Part shown: piece after piece, positions 46,931 to 59,443 of the stretch | How the letters are laid out: every line of letters starts with the position of its first letter | How positions within the stretch are numbered: the stretch's first letter is position 1 | Assembly (NCBI GenBank): GCA_034509495.1 | Contig: CM067503.1 | Location: 8,603,371-8,667,370 of the forward strand | Source: Acestrorhynchus altus | Taxonomy: Eukaryota > Chordata > Actinopteri > Characiformes > Acestrorhynchidae | Direction: 5' to 3' | Length of the DNA: 64,000 bases | Notes under the pieces: generated by a model | What the model was told of the DNA's origin: nothing | What the model saw: only the letters and a program-made list of their open reading frames with translations | Database searches by the model: none | Position numbers and translations under genes: made by a program

Positions 46931-48139
46931 TGCACCACTCTCTAGCTCAGTGCTCCTGAAGGTCAATCGTGCCATGGGCAACACCAGGGGAGGGGCATGG
47001 GCACACAGCTCCCCAAACTGCAACCTGCAACAAACCAAGAGCACAAAAACACCCTTAACTTTTGCCTGCTGGTGTGATTATTGTTTATAGATAGAGTGTG
47101 GAATTAAAGCATGGCCCGGAGGCAGAAGGATTTTTTTTTTCCTTTCTAAACAGCTGAAAACTCATATCATTATCAGCATGCTTCTAATTGCCAGAAGTAG
47201 CACCAACGTTAGTTGATTAATTTTTTTTTTTTTATATACTTTCCTCACTCCTGAAATGTTCTGAAATGCTTCAGCATACAGAATAACATTACACCACTGC
47301 GCCGCTTTTCAATTAGGCCATCTGTTTATTTATTTCTTATATATATTTTCAACAAATGTGTGCCTAATTGATTTTTTCACTGCATTAATACATTCAAGGT
47401 CACTCAGAACACAGAAATCCAATGTGAAACCGTGTCTAGAAATATATGCACAGATAATAAATGTCATCTTTTAAGGCTAGAAAGAGGGTCTACAGGGATG
47501 GGGGACTTGGTATGGATGAGTAGTAGCTGTTGATGTAATAAGGCCGTGCAGAAACGCTGTAGGAGGCGACAGCTGATGCCGAACTCTAGAGATTGATTAA
47601 GCAAATGTTTATTTGGCCTGCACCCGGCTCCCTCTGCCATCAAAATGTCAAAATATTTTGTCATATATTTAAGCCTGTAAGAAAGATGGAACTATAAATA
47701 ACACAGCTCTTGGTGAAGGGGGAAAAGTATATAAACGTGAAGGCTAATTTATTATTCATGTCTAGATTACTCAAGTTTGAAAGCTGCAGCGTTGCACAGG
47801 AGTTGACTGTTATTAAACCTCATATTTTTACCAACTGCGAGAATGTCAGTTCCATCTTCTGATGCGGACACCACTGTGAGGGCTTTGGTGAATTGATGTA
47901 AGCATGTTCGCTGTGGAAGGATGATTATCTTAACTGAACTGCAGCAATGGGTTTTCAAATATAAACCATATTAAGACATAATAAAAGTAATGCAAATGTG
48001 TGTGAGCATGGTGCTGCTCTGCTGTAGAATATAATACAGTTGATACATATTCTTTCAAAATGTATGTTCAACTGTATCTCTTAGTGTTTCTTTCAGAACA
48101 GTTTATCTTAGAGGTTCTTCAAAAATGATCCACACCAGT

Positions 48140-48305
48140 ATTTCTACCCTAGTCCTGGAGGCACCCATACCTGCATATTTAGAGGTCTTCATTCTCCCTG
48201 CACACTTATTTGAACTATTCAGCTCTTTAACAAGCTCTTCAGAGTTCGAGGAAGTGTGTTAAAGCTAAATTGTTCAGGGCAGGAGTGTCCCCAGGACAAG
48301 TTATC
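48140..48305. mobile_element. Foldback MITE (CTGGAGGCACC family)
   Basis: CTAGTCCTGGAGGCACCCAT at the left, CAAGCTCTTCAGAGTTCGAG and GTGTGTTAAAGCTAAA inside, and AGGAGTGTCCCCAGGACAAG at the right match the copy at 9692-9861 in order and spacing. Confidence 0.6.
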
Positions 48306-48489
48306 TACAGGACGGTTCACAAACATCCCACCTCTTCCACAACTTGCCTGGTTCTCCCACATATTGATACCAGCTCCATGATGACTGTAAATTACATACA
48401 ATACACTGGAAGTCTCAATTCTCTATACTGGGCTCAGTGAGCGACTGAGACATAGTGAGCAAAAGACACAATACTCAGTGTTCTCTGTG

Positions 48490-48860
48490 TGTGGAATTTA
48501 CAGTCGACCACTCTCTCATTGTACATCAGTACTTGTCTACTTGACTAGTCCCTGTAGTGAAGTATTACCAAGATCTCACAAACCTGTTGGCAGCAAGTAA
48601 TATCAAGCGTGGGTGGAGAGGGGCATAAAGACCCCCAGCATTGAGCTTTGGAGCAATGAAACTGTGGTCTCTGGAATGAAAGGTGCTTCAGCCAATACCT
48701 TTGGATGAGTTAGGGAGTTTGGAATGGGTGATGATGATCCAACATCTTGACCTCACTAGTACCCTTGTCGCTGAATGCAATCAAATCCTCATCCTTACTT
48801 TGGGAAGAAACAATAAATGAGCAGGTGTCCTAATGCGTTTATCAATTTAGTGTATGTAAA
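48490..48860. mobile_element. Non-autonomous DNA transposon relic (family 1)
   Basis: GACTAGTCCCTGTAGTGAAG, CCCCCAGCATTGAGCTTTGG, GATCCAACATCTTGACCTCA, AATAAATGAGCAGGTGTCCT. Same order as at 4730-5125 and 18825-19312. Confidence 0.6.
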
Positions 48861-49043
48861 GGTTCTACACCAATTACAAGGTCAATTTTTACATCCAATG
48901 TTTTCAAGTAAGGAACCACTTAAGATCTTTATAAACCCATGATCACACTTTATTTTGAAAGAGTGAAGGTCTGCATTCCTGTGGGATTCAGTAGGTCTTG
49001 TGGGTCACTCATGCATGGGAGCGTGGGAGTGGGCTGTTAAGCT

Positions 49044-49083
49044 ATATGTGTGTATATGTATATATATATATATATATATATAA
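49044..49083. repeat. (TG)n/(TA)n microsatellite
   Basis: Short TG/TA mix followed by about 13 TA units. Confidence 0.85.
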
Positions 49084-49387
49084 AAGAGAGAATAGTTAAA
49101 TAATCAAAAGGATAGAATATTTTCTAAACAACCAATCACGTTAACAATTGCATTAATTGTGCATTACTGTGCTACAGCCTGTTGGCAATTGGTCAGCCTT
49201 AGCTGTGGAAAGTGCTCTGAAGATAAGTGAATACGCCATAATTCAGCCCACTAAATGCAAGGGTGTGTGACTGAGCTGAAATACAGTATCAGTATAAAAT
49301 TTGGACACACTGAATGAATGTATTATAGATTACATAACTTGGCTACTTATTTTGATATTGATTTTAGTTAATCATATCTGCTGATTA

Positions 49388-49510
49388 CAATATGCATGGA
49401 CAAAAATATCGGGACACCTTCTTATTCATTCTGAAATAAGGGTATTAAAAAGAGCTTATTCTGCTTTCGTTGTTGGTTTTCTTCTAGTGCACTACTGTGA
49501 GGATCTGAAC
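49388..49510. mobile_element. Family-1 DNA transposon end, opposite orientation
   Basis: TGCATGGACAAAAATATCGG then GACACC, TTCTGAAATAAGGGTATTAA and AAGAGCTTATTCTGCTTTCG is the outer end of the same family, reading away from the copy at 48490-48860. Confidence 0.6.
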
Positions 49511-50079
49511 TGTGGGCCGCATACAGGTCCTTTTCCTCTGAAACTTCAATATGGTGTATAGATCCAGTACTGATCAAATATATTGACTGAACCAAAATAT
49601 TTTGTTCATAGTGAATAAATAGTCAAATTCCCAACCACTAGAGAAATATTGTCTATTGCTCATCTGTTTTAAATAACACAGAACATTTATATTTGGTTTT
49701 ACAGGACTGGACAGCCACATTATTTTATAAAGTTTGCTCCTTCAAGGGCTGAAGAAATGGAATTATTATCAAACTTTCATTGGTACTGTCTCACATTGTG
49801 AGTGGAATTAAGACAAACACCATGCAGACCTCTACTGTTTGGTGCCATTTTTGGACTCTTCAGACATTCAGACTGAACAGGGTAACATCAGAAAGAGCAT
49901 TTGTCACGTTCAACATGTGCTGTCTAACAGAGTGTTAGAGTTTCCTGCTCTCTTTGAATGCATTGTGCTTGCTCACTGTGTTAGGAGAAGATCATGTCTC
50001 TGAGGCAAGGACACAGGAAGCTGAACTGTTCACAGAAGTGGAATGATTGCTGAAAGGCCACGGCAAATAATTGTTAAAA

Positions 50080-50280
50080 ATGGGCCTAGGGTCATCATTA
50101 GGGCGTGATCCCAGGCAAATTGGGACCATGGGGAGCATTTAGGGAGCGGATAGCCGTACTCCTGTTGGCATGTTACGGCGTCGCTTCTTGACAAGGATCA
50201 TCATTGTGCCTGTTAACAGGCTACGAATCTCTCTCTGATTAGCATGGCTGTAAGCTCCTGCACATCTTCTTGGGGAAGAG
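50080..50280. promoter_or_regulatory. Enhancer-like island (candidate)
   Basis: Mixed, CpG-containing, non-repetitive DNA (GGGCGTGATCCCAGGC, TGTTACGGCGTCGCTTC, CTCTGATTAGCATGGC) between AT-rich flanks, with no open frame of note. Composition-based inference. Confidence 0.25.
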
Positions 50281-50925
50281 GCGATGTGGGAGACTTTATG
50301 GGAGGGGCTTTATTAAAGCTTTTTTTCTCCTACTGAAAATATGCTTCCCTTCGTCCTCTCTATTACACTAATTTGGTGAAGTCTTGCTGATATCATCACT
50401 GCATGTCACACTGCCGTTGGGGTCAAGTGTCCTTGGCTGGAGTGCGTCACTATGGGACGAAATGAACACTAGGGCAAAATAATGGAGAATTTTGTGGGGG
50501 GGGGATCTGGACCTCTGTGCTTGAGCAATGACTGACTAACACAGTGTGTTGGACCTCGGTGCTCTGACAGTGAATGACAAACACAAGGATTATTTTCGAG
50601 TTTCTCAAAAGCTGAATGCCGTTGTTCACATTGCTACAGGCGGAAATCCTAACACTGTGATACACTTCTACTGCAAAACCATATTTATTCATTTATTTCA
50701 GCTTTTGAATGCCTGTTTACCGCACTGCAAATCTTAAATCTTAAATGTATCCATTTGACATTTGAAATGGTGGTCATTTCTTTATTTTTATGATCTTAAA
50801 TATAACGTTTAGCTTTTAGCTTTCTATCATTTGGAGATCAATTCATCTTTTAAACCCTATAACAGAACACTATAACCAAAAACAGACATTTTGACCAGGG
50901 GAAGGTTTGCAAGGTACTGTAAACT

Positions 50926-50961
50926 CACTGTTCATACACTGTTCATACACTGTTCATACAG
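50926..50961. repeat. 12-bp triplicate CACTGTTCATA
   Basis: ACTGTTCATAC repeats three times with a 12-13 bp period, then a broken fourth copy (AGTTCAGC). Confidence 0.85.
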
Positions 50962-51275
50962 TTCAGCATGTCATTCAAATAATTTTTGTGCATATATGGC
51001 CATTATTAAAATATTAGAATTTCATATTTCTGTTGAAAGTTAAGCGAATTTGAGGGTTTTTGTCCAACAGCAGCAATAAGTAAACTATTTACACTTGCAC
51101 TCAAAGTTAGATGTTTCTGAGCCAGTACTCTGTATCTGTAAAGCTTTCTTCTTCTACATTTGCACAAGCAGTGAGAGAATGAATAAAATCTAAAAAGGAA
51201 GAATGTTAAGAAACACTTAAGAAGGACTGCATATGTAATGGGAGGAACTCTTTACCATGCAAACAGAGGGGCAGA

Positions 51276-51279
<4 letters not shown>

Positions 51280-51357
<78 letters not shown>
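51280..51357. repeat. (TG)n microsatellite
   Basis: Uninterrupted TG for about 78 bp. Confidence 0.95.
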
Positions 51358-51358
<1 letters not shown>

Positions 51359-51518
51359 ACAGGGAAGCAGTGTATTTAACTGAGGCTTTGATCAGCTGAG
51401 CGCTGCAGCAGGCCCGGCCGGGTGGACAAGCTGGTAGAGGAGACACAGACGTGAGCACTGTTAACCAGTAGCACTCTCCCTCAGTCTGTATTAGCTCCAC
51501 TCTGCTTTTGAACTTTTA

Positions 51519-51521
<3 letters not shown>

Positions 51522-51604
<83 letters not shown>
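51522..51604. repeat. (GA)n microsatellite
   Basis: About 83 bp of GA with one AAA interruption, 165 bp from the neighbouring (TG)n. Confidence 0.95.
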
Positions 51605-51606
<2 letters not shown>

Positions 51607-51719
51607 TCTTGTTTACTTGTTTATTTATTACTTTCTGTGCTGGGACAGACATTAGTTGCATATTTTGTCTTTTGGGCAACAGCCTGAGGTCTTCTAAGCA
51701 TGATCTCTTACATTTGTGC

Positions 51720-51860
51720 CAAGCCATAGAAGAACCACTTTTGGTTCCGGAAACAAGCATGTGAGCATGAGAGTGTGAAGAACCTTTCAATTCCTAAAGA
51801 GTCTTTTCATCATCTTAAGGTTCTGTAAGTCATTTAAAATGTTCTTTACACCCACATGCT
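51720..51860. mobile_element. AAGAACC-type MITE fragment
   Basis: CATAGAAGAACCACTTTTGG, GTGTGAAGAACCTTTCAATT and TTAAGGTTCTGTAAG in the order seen in other members of this family. Confidence 0.45.
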
Positions 51861-52097
51861 TCTTTCTTTCCTCATTCAAACACCTGTATGTAGTTTATGT
51901 AGAATGTAGTACCTTCATTTTTATGTTTTATAAAATTATTTATTATATATTTTTATTCACTTATATGTAGTAGCTTCATTTTTAGTGTGTTTGCTCACGT
52001 GTTTGCAGCTGCACAGCATCAAGTATTAAATTACAATAAATAATCCAGAATGCAGGATCCAGTTTATTATGGAGCATTTCTTGTTGTTAAACTCACA

Positions 52098-52307
52098 AAA
52101 TAAACATGCTTCAGATTGTTCTTCAGGAGATGCCATAGAAGACTTTTGGTTTTACGAAGAACCAAGTTCGCATGTTTGAGTGTAAAGAACCTGAACATTT
52201 AATGTAACCTTTAATGCCTTAAATCTTATGTAAATGATTCAGGATATTAATCCTAACCCTAATCCTCTGTTGCGTCACTCAAAGAACCATTTGAAGCATG
52301 TTTATTT
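52098..52307. mobile_element. AAGAACC-type MITE with near-perfect terminal inverted repeats
   Basis: The left end AAATAAACATGCTTCAGATT then GTTCTT is the reverse complement of the right end AAGAACCATTTGAAGCATGT then TTATTT, with two mismatches in 26. Total length is 210 bp, with no coding. It is the best-bounded member of this family here. Confidence 0.7.
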
Positions 52308-52929
52308 TTTAAGCTTGAAATTTTGCTTCATATTTCTACAACATATATACGGTCTTTAGTTTCTCCATCATCCCATCCATCCATCTGTCCGTCTACCTAT
52401 CTGCCTATCTCTATTTGCCTCTGTCTCCGATCAGTCAGATGTTTGGTTTCACACCCAGCTATGCTGAGTTTGATGTGTGCATTAGAGGATTTGCTTTACT
52501 TTGCTCATCTCGGTTTTTAAAGGCCCTGTGTTTACTCTCTGCTGAACAGCATTGAGTTATCGCAGGCTGTATGTTTGACGGTAAAGGAGAAGTCTATAGC
52601 ATAGATGAGAGGAGTGTTGACACACTTAATGCTCTCTGACTGTGTGCAGTAGATTAGTCTGTTCTTATAGCAGAAGCTCTATTCAAACACTGCAGGCAGG
52701 GCCCTGCTGAAGACATGGAAGCCATACACACACAGTTATCATACTGTTCCTATTGTCTCTGGATCATTTCCGGGCTATTAACATGATCGTCACTGTGATC
52801 ATGGGTTTATTTTTATTATTGTAATGTAAGTAACATATTTTAGTTCATATTTTACACAAAATAATTTTATGTTTATGTGATGACAGAAACCTTTTCCTGG
52901 GTCCTTTAAATGCATTGAACCAAAGACTT

Positions 52930-53790
52930 ATTTTAGGGTTTAATTTTTAATATTGTTAAACTATTATAAACAACTTAGTATCTACCATAAATGATTCAGT
53001 ATATGATATGATTGATTCTGTTAATGATTCAATAACTGCTAGATATGAATCTCTAAATACAATAATAAAAATAAATTATTCTCTATTTACTATAACTGAT
53101 CATGTATCTACCATAAAAGATTGTGTATCTACGATAAATGACTCTGAATCTACTATAAATGATTCTGTAAAATATTACTTATGTTATGTATGATGTTCCA
53201 GTTAACCATCAGAGTTTAATGGAAGATTAAATGAAAGAAGGATTTGAGTCAATTGGTGTTAGAATTTATTCCTCCACCTTCAAGCAAAGAGCAGTTAACT
53301 ACAGATGCAGTGACTACTACAAATGATTCAGTAACTGCTATATGTGATTTATTATCTGTTATACATGATCTACTATTCAGTAACTGTAACTGATTCAGTA
53401 ACGTTTATACTGAGTAACAATTACTCAGTATAAAAGACTCATTACCTACTATAAATGATTCAGCAACGGCTGTCAAATACTCAATATGTACTATATCTGA
53501 TTCAAATATATGTGATTCATTAACTGTTCTACATGATTCACTATCTAGTATAATTGATCCACCATTTACTATAAATAATTCACTACTATAAATGTATCTA
53601 AAAAGTATCTTGTGTAACTGATTCAATAACTGTAACTAACAATAAAGGACTGTAAATGATATAGCAACTGCTGTAAATGATTCACTAACAATGAATCAGT
53701 ATCTCCTATAAATTATTCAGAATTACTATAAAAGATTGAGTATTTCCTAAATGTCATTCAAACATTGCTATAAATGATTAAATAAGGTGT
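52930..53790. repeat. Degenerate 21-bp minisatellite, about 0.85 kb
   Basis: The unit is close to ATCTACTATAAATGATTCAG. Better copies lie at 53100-53170, and more diverged ones run to about 53780 (GATTCAGTAACTGC, TACTATAAATGATTC, CACTACTATAAATG). Because 21 is divisible by three, one frame reads as a VSTINDS-like heptad; this is a by-product of the repeat. Confidence 0.75.
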
Positions 53791-54388
53791 TTTGAGGTTG
53801 AGGAAGGGAAGTATAGGCTGATATACAGGCCTTTGGGGGTTTAAAGGTTAACCTTTTAAAGGTTAAAACTCACAGCAAGTTAAAGAAATGCAACATTAGT
53901 TTGGTCACAATAGAAGTGCTCGTTATGCACTTTTTTCCTTTGTAAAATAAAATTAAAAGGTTCCAAAAATGTAATATGTAATGACCAACAGTTCTGTCTG
54001 TAAACACTGGGCAAACACTTAAAAGGCAAAATGAGAAGAAATGGACTGATCATGGGGTTTCAAAGGTAATAAGTGAACGATAACTGATCAATCAAATAAT
54101 CACAAAAACACAGAGATGTGTCTGTCTCCACTGAATTACACAGTGAAATCACACCGGCTCCAGATGTCACTGTGGAGCTCGTGATGGCTGCGTTGATTCA
54201 GACTAGGCCAGGCCCAACGAGGTTGCTCCTACATTTAGAATGATTCTGTTCTGTATTTATAGCTCCTTCCTATAGCTCCCTTCATTCTTAAAACTCTAGT
54301 TAAGCCACAGGCAAGACAAGACAGCGTTCTGGGAGCTGACTGTGGACACCATAATTACACTTCTGATTGCTGTTTCTTGGGACTTGAT

Positions 54389-54391
<3 letters not shown>

Positions 54392-54449
<58 letters not shown>
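54392..54449. repeat. (GT)n microsatellite
   Basis: Uninterrupted GT for about 58 bp. Confidence 0.95.
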
Positions 54450-54450
<1 letters not shown>

Positions 54451-56814
54451 CTTGCATGCATGAATGCATGCGTATGCGCTGGCATGCTTGCACAGATGGA
54501 TGGCTGGAAAGGTGTTTGTGTGTTGTTGCTTCTGCACGCATGCCATGCAGGACTGTGCTCCAAATATTGAAATCACGATGCCAGGATGGAATACTCCAGA
54601 TCATACACAGAGGCTTGAGTTTTGTTTCATATGTTTCAACGTCTTAAAGTAATAAATGCATCAATGTGCTCAAATAAATGGAAACACTTTGTATAGTATC
54701 TTTGTATGTTGATTGTGTCAAAGTGATTTTGTCAAAGCAGCCTTACAGAAATCCAAAAACTGCTACACACAAAACATAAAGTCTACAATAAAATACAAAA
54801 ATGGTGAGCAAGCAAAAGGGAGTTAGTGGCCTCAGAGACACTGCGGGAGGAATCAGGCTCATGAGCCATCCTCCTCTGGTCAAACTACTCATACATGATT
54901 GGTAAGGAGACACTGGACAAGCACATGCCTGCTGTTATGCTCAGGTGTACTGAAGTAATGATGATAGTTTGATGAGAGTCATAACAGAAACAATAGCAGA
55001 AAATCACAAATGGACCAATAGAAATGCTCCAAATCTTTAAGAATCTAGAAATGTTAAATCTCTTATGAAGGTTTTTTCTTCTATCTATGATGCTGTAATT
55101 CTTGACATGCAAAGTTTTGTGAGACATCAACAACATAAAATATATAAGACATAAAATATAACTGGGTGTTTTAAAAAGCAGTCTCCATACCATCCTAAGT
55201 TAGGTATAGTTACTAGGCATAGAAATCCAGTCTCCCTAAACCACACTGATACTGACCAATGAGCACAAACAGGGAAACAGTAAAACCCCACAGCAGGAAC
55301 AGAATATCTGCTTCCTCACTTTTACCTATTTCACACCTCCAACTGAAATAAAGAAGCAGAACCAATCAGTATCTTTATTTTGGGGGAGGGGTGGAACAAT
55401 ACAGAGTCATATTCAGAACCAATCAGATTCTTCATTTCCTGGTGGGTTGGACTCCAAAACTCACTGCCAGTTCAGTGAGCTCTATCAAACGAGTAGACAA
55501 GTCTGGCTCTGCCTTTGGTTTCTACTGCACAGACTCTGGTTACAAATTTGACAATAATTGGCCAATCATTTTGACTTCATTTTTATAGAATGGAATGGAA
55601 TTAAGGCAAACATTTTCATCTGTCATTGTTCTAACTAACAATTCTTCAGCTCCAGACCTTTATTCCAGTTCTGGATCACTAACAGTTAGTTTAGCTGTTT
55701 ACACAGCTTACAGTGTCAGATCCACAAGTGAATGGACTGGATTCAGAGTCTGGAGTTAAAGATCTGTGCTCTAGAACACCATCACTGGTCAACTTCTGAC
55801 CACAGAGCGGCTCTTGGCTGGATATGTTTGTGTGGTGGACCACAAATACATCCATAACATTAGATGAACTACAGTGTTTAGGTCTAAACTTCAACTTCAA
55901 GGACTTACAGGGGACCTTAAAATGGCCAGTAAGCAGAAATACAAAATGTAGGTGTTCCTCAAGTGCAAATTATATTTAACTATTTCTGAATATATTTATA
56001 TATGAATTGCCATTTATTTTGTTTTTTTATATGTCTCATTAGCAGTAGCCTTTGTTGGAGCTCATCCTGCCAAACAGTCCGTTAAGGCTGGTGTTCTAAA
56101 CAAGGACTTGATCAGGGCAAATTGGCCATTAGCTGCTGTGAGTGTTTCTGCTATTCCAGACTACACTACAGCACTAAGCACTACAGTCTTACTTATGACA
56201 CTGTTATGTGGTCCCTAAAGCCTGTTTTGTTAGGATGCTCTCAGGAGTCTGACTGAGTTGCTGAAGGCAGAAAGGGAATGAAAAAAGCATTCAAACTGTG
56301 CCAAGTGTATTTGAGGTAAGTACATAAGCACAACAAACTTGTGAGCTGGCCAGTTTAGTTAATTGATTATATAGATTTTACTTCACTGTAATTTCAATGG
56401 AGTGCATAGCTTAAAGCACAGTTCAGTGAAATATGAGATTTATAGTTTTGCATAAATCAAGTGTAGATGAATACCAAAGACATATTCAGTGTGTAAAGCT
56501 GGTTTCTTCTTCTTCTTTTTTTGCACTGAAACTATACTGACTCTGAATTTAAGTACAAACTCACTTGAAAACAAACTCTTTTCCAAAGTAAAGAGTAAAT
56601 GAACTCTCACTTAATATTCTAGTGCATCTCACAAACGTCATAATTGAGTTTTAAAACCCTGTCACTGCCATTTCACTTTAAATGTAAAGTGATTTTTTTT
56701 GTACTGTTGATCAGCCTGGCATAAAGCTCATGAAAATCAGAAATACAGTTTGTCCAATTATTAGAATATTTTAAGCTTGAATAAATTGTTAGTCAGAAAG
56801 TAACAACATTAAAA

Positions 56815-56990
56815 CAAATGTGGCTGGTGGTACATCATACTATGTGGGTCACAGGGGTTCAAATCCCAGCCTGAGCTACGCCAATAATAGTCTTGGGTAA
56901 GACTCTTAACACTAGTGTGGCCCACCTCTGTAATATGATTAACCTTGTAAGTTGCTCTGGAAGAGCGCATCAGTTAAATGTAATGACTAT
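56815..56990 (+). mobile_element. tRNA-derived SINE copy
   Basis: TGGCTGGTGGT at 56821 fits a pol III A box with one gap, and GGTTCAAATCC at 56856-56866 is a near-perfect B box. The 35 bp between them is normal for a tRNA-like promoter. The tail GTAAGTTGCTCTGGAAGAGC then GCATCAGTTAAATGTAATG is the common SINE tail. It is diverged, so probably inactive. Confidence 0.7.
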
Positions 56991-57024
56991 AAAATGACTA
57001 TGACAACTTACTGTTTTGAATTAA

Positions 57025-57285
57025 ATTCAGCCTAAAAATATGATCCCATCTGTGAAATATGGTGGTGATGGTATCTTTGTTTGGGCCTGTGTTGCTGCAT
57101 CTGGGCCACGGCAACTTGTCATTATTGACAGAACAATGAATATTGAATTATACCAGCAAATTCTAAAGCAATTGAAATCTATGAGATGAATCTCAAGAGA
57201 ACATGGGACATGCAGCAAGACGATGACCCTAAGCACACATCATTCTGCCAAAGAATGGTTAAAGATGAGTTAAGAGAATGACAGA
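57025..57285 (+). pseudogene. Tc1/mariner-type transposase fragment
   Basis: The plus-strand frame reads MIPSVKYGGDGIFVWACVA, then SGPRQLVIIDRTMN and YQQILKQL, then a stop, and after it a histidine/lysine-rich HTSFCQRMVK-like region. GGxGxxVWxxxxxSGxxxL is the conserved second part of Tc1 DDE transposases, with VWAC where active copies have VWGC or VWGA. It has internal stops and lacks both ends of the gene, so it is a dead fragment. A terminal word, GTGTCCAACACTTTTGCATA at 57586-57610, may be the 3' end of the same element. Confidence 0.65.
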
Positions 57286-58139
57286 AATTGTCATATTTGG
57301 GATTCTTATCACCACAGTACTTATTAATGTGTATGCTGCTAGTATGGACCATGACCAAAAAACACACAGCAAGGTGAACTCTGTAGTGTCGGGCTGGAGT
57401 TCTAGGTTGGTCTTGAGCGGTGTGAGGAGCCGAGGCCCCCCCTGAGAGAGAGAGGAGAAGGGAAGTAAGAAGGAGAAGGGAGGGGAAGAAGGGTGGAGGA
57501 TGTCATACAGGTGAGCATGGGTGGTTTATATTATCAGGAGAGGAGGACTTGCGGCATGGTCCAGCTCCCACACATAAGTTACATGGTAACATGTCATTTG
57601 CAGAGGGGTGTCCAACACTTTTGCATATTACTGTATAAATGAATGTCCTGTGTTTCACGTTAAGGGTTAATCATGGACAGTTAGGTTTGTATCAGTTGAG
57701 GGTCAAGTTAGTAGTTGGGGTCACACTACAGTCATAAAGATTTTGTTACGTTATCTTAGGTCAGTGCTTGATCTTCACAGATATCGCTGCGCACTGTAAT
57801 CTGTGCATTTAATGATTTACTACTAACTGTTGCTAATTACACAACCATGAAATGCTATCAGTGTTCAGAGCACACTCTAAAACCATTGTTCATTAGAGAT
57901 TCTGTCTCTTCTTGTGCAAATTGCTCTGAACTTTAAACATCTCTCTCCTCTCTCTCTCTCTAAATGTCTCTCTCTTTGTGTGTCTCGCACTCTCTCTGCC
58001 CATGGGGTCATTTCCGTACATCGGTATTTTGCCCCATGGTAGCCTTAGACAGCATAATGGTAGTCTGCCCCCATTACTTCCCAATGAAACAGGAGAAGGA
58101 CACAAGAACTTCCCAAATTAATTTACAGTTGCCCACCTT

Positions 58140-58420
58140 ACAGGTAGCAGGGATTGATGTAATTACTGTGCTGAGCTTAAATGAGTGTAATTGAGAAAAG
58201 GCCTACAGCACCCTCGATAACGAATGCCTAGGTAATGAGAGGAACTAAAGTGCCTATTCAAAGTGGCGGCGTGCAGCAAGCGGTGCTCTAGTGGCTGATT
58301 TAGCATACATGCCCTGTTTCCACTGAGCTCCCCCTTGCTGCTCAAAAATTCCTCTGAACTCCTACTTAACCTTTTCTCATGGTGCTTCAGCGCTTTCAGT
58401 ATAAATATGCCTCAGTCGTG
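58140..58420. promoter_or_regulatory. Enhancer-like island (candidate)
   Basis: GATGTAATTACTGTGC, GAGTGTAATTGAG, CCTAGGTAATGAGAGG and GTGGCTGATTTAGCATAC in non-repetitive, partly CpG-containing sequence. No frame is convincing. Composition-based inference. Confidence 0.3.
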
Positions 58421-58744
58421 ACGCTTCAAAATTGTAATTTAGGTATTGAGCAGATTTTCCCTTTCTGTTGTTGAGGGTTTGTCACTCCAAATTACTGCGG
58501 GTCGATACTGAGGCCAGGAGGTCAGACTCTGCTATTTTGGGCTAGAGAAGCATTTAAACTAGTTCTATTTCTCATTGCTTGTTCATTCATGTGCTTTTTG
58601 CAGGTTGGATTTTGGGGGTTTCAATAGGGATAAAATTCTTAGAAATCTGAGAACCTGAGATCTGCACTTCATGGGCACTTACACGTTTTCAAGGCTCTGT
58701 GACTCAGGATCAGAGTAACCTACAGACATGATACACATATTATG

Positions 58745-59200
58745 ACAAACTACCTTTGAAAAGGCAAGAGCAGACTCTACCTACTGAGGAAACTGAGGCC
58801 ATTTGGAGTGTAGGGAGCACTCCTGAGGACCTTCTTTGACACAGAGGTGGCATCTGCCATTTTTTATAGAGTGGTCTGCTGGGGCAGCAGCATGTTGGCA
58901 GCAGACAGGAAGAGACTGAACAAACTCATTAAGAGGGCCAGTTCTGTCCTGGGAAGCCCCTTAGACCTAGTGCAGGTGAGGGCAGACTAAAGGATGTTAG
59001 CCAAACTGGCATCTATGCTGGAGAACAACTCTACAACCAGCATTTTTTTCCAGGATAACATAAGAACAATGTGCAATATTTCTACTAACATTTTCAATAT
59101 AAATATTGTACATTGTATATATTGCACTGCATATTTATCTGCTATTTTCTTGTACATTGTGTGATGAATTATCAGCAAATAAGAATTTCAATTGACTGAG
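58745..59200 (+). pseudogene. L2/Rex-like LINE 3' end relic
   Basis: Translated pieces in shifting frames resemble the C-terminal end of the reverse-transcriptase ORF of fish non-LTR elements: FIEWSAGAAACWQQTGRD for the usual FYGVVCWGSSIS..DRKRL, then RASSVLG-like and LDPVQV-like remnants, then a KLASMLENN-like stretch. It ends with an AT-rich 3' UTR and AATAAGAATTTCAATTGACT. Stops and frameshifts make it inactive. Confidence 0.65.
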
Positions 59201-59378
59201 GATCAATTTCCAACAGATGTCTGAGATGTAAAGTATTTTTTAGTCCTTATAAGCAATCAAAACTTAATCAAAACTTGGTCAAATTCATATAAATATCTGT
59301 GTTTTACATCTAAAATGAAGAAAAAAGTGGAGTAGCATAAGAGCTCCTGAAAATAACATCTGACATGTGTGACTGTCT

Positions 59379-59380
<2 letters not shown>

Positions 59381-59439
<59 letters not shown>
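59381..59439. repeat. (TA)n microsatellite
   Basis: About 29 TA units. Confidence 0.95.

Positions 59440-59443
<4 letters not shown>

Noticed and set aside
52930..53790. CRISPR-like array of short repeats
   Set aside because: Units are contiguous and degenerate with no unique spacers, and the genome is eukaryotic; it is a minisatellite.
54296..54647. Overlapping frames of about 100 codons on both strands
   Set aside because: All are built around the (GT)n repeat at 54392-54449.
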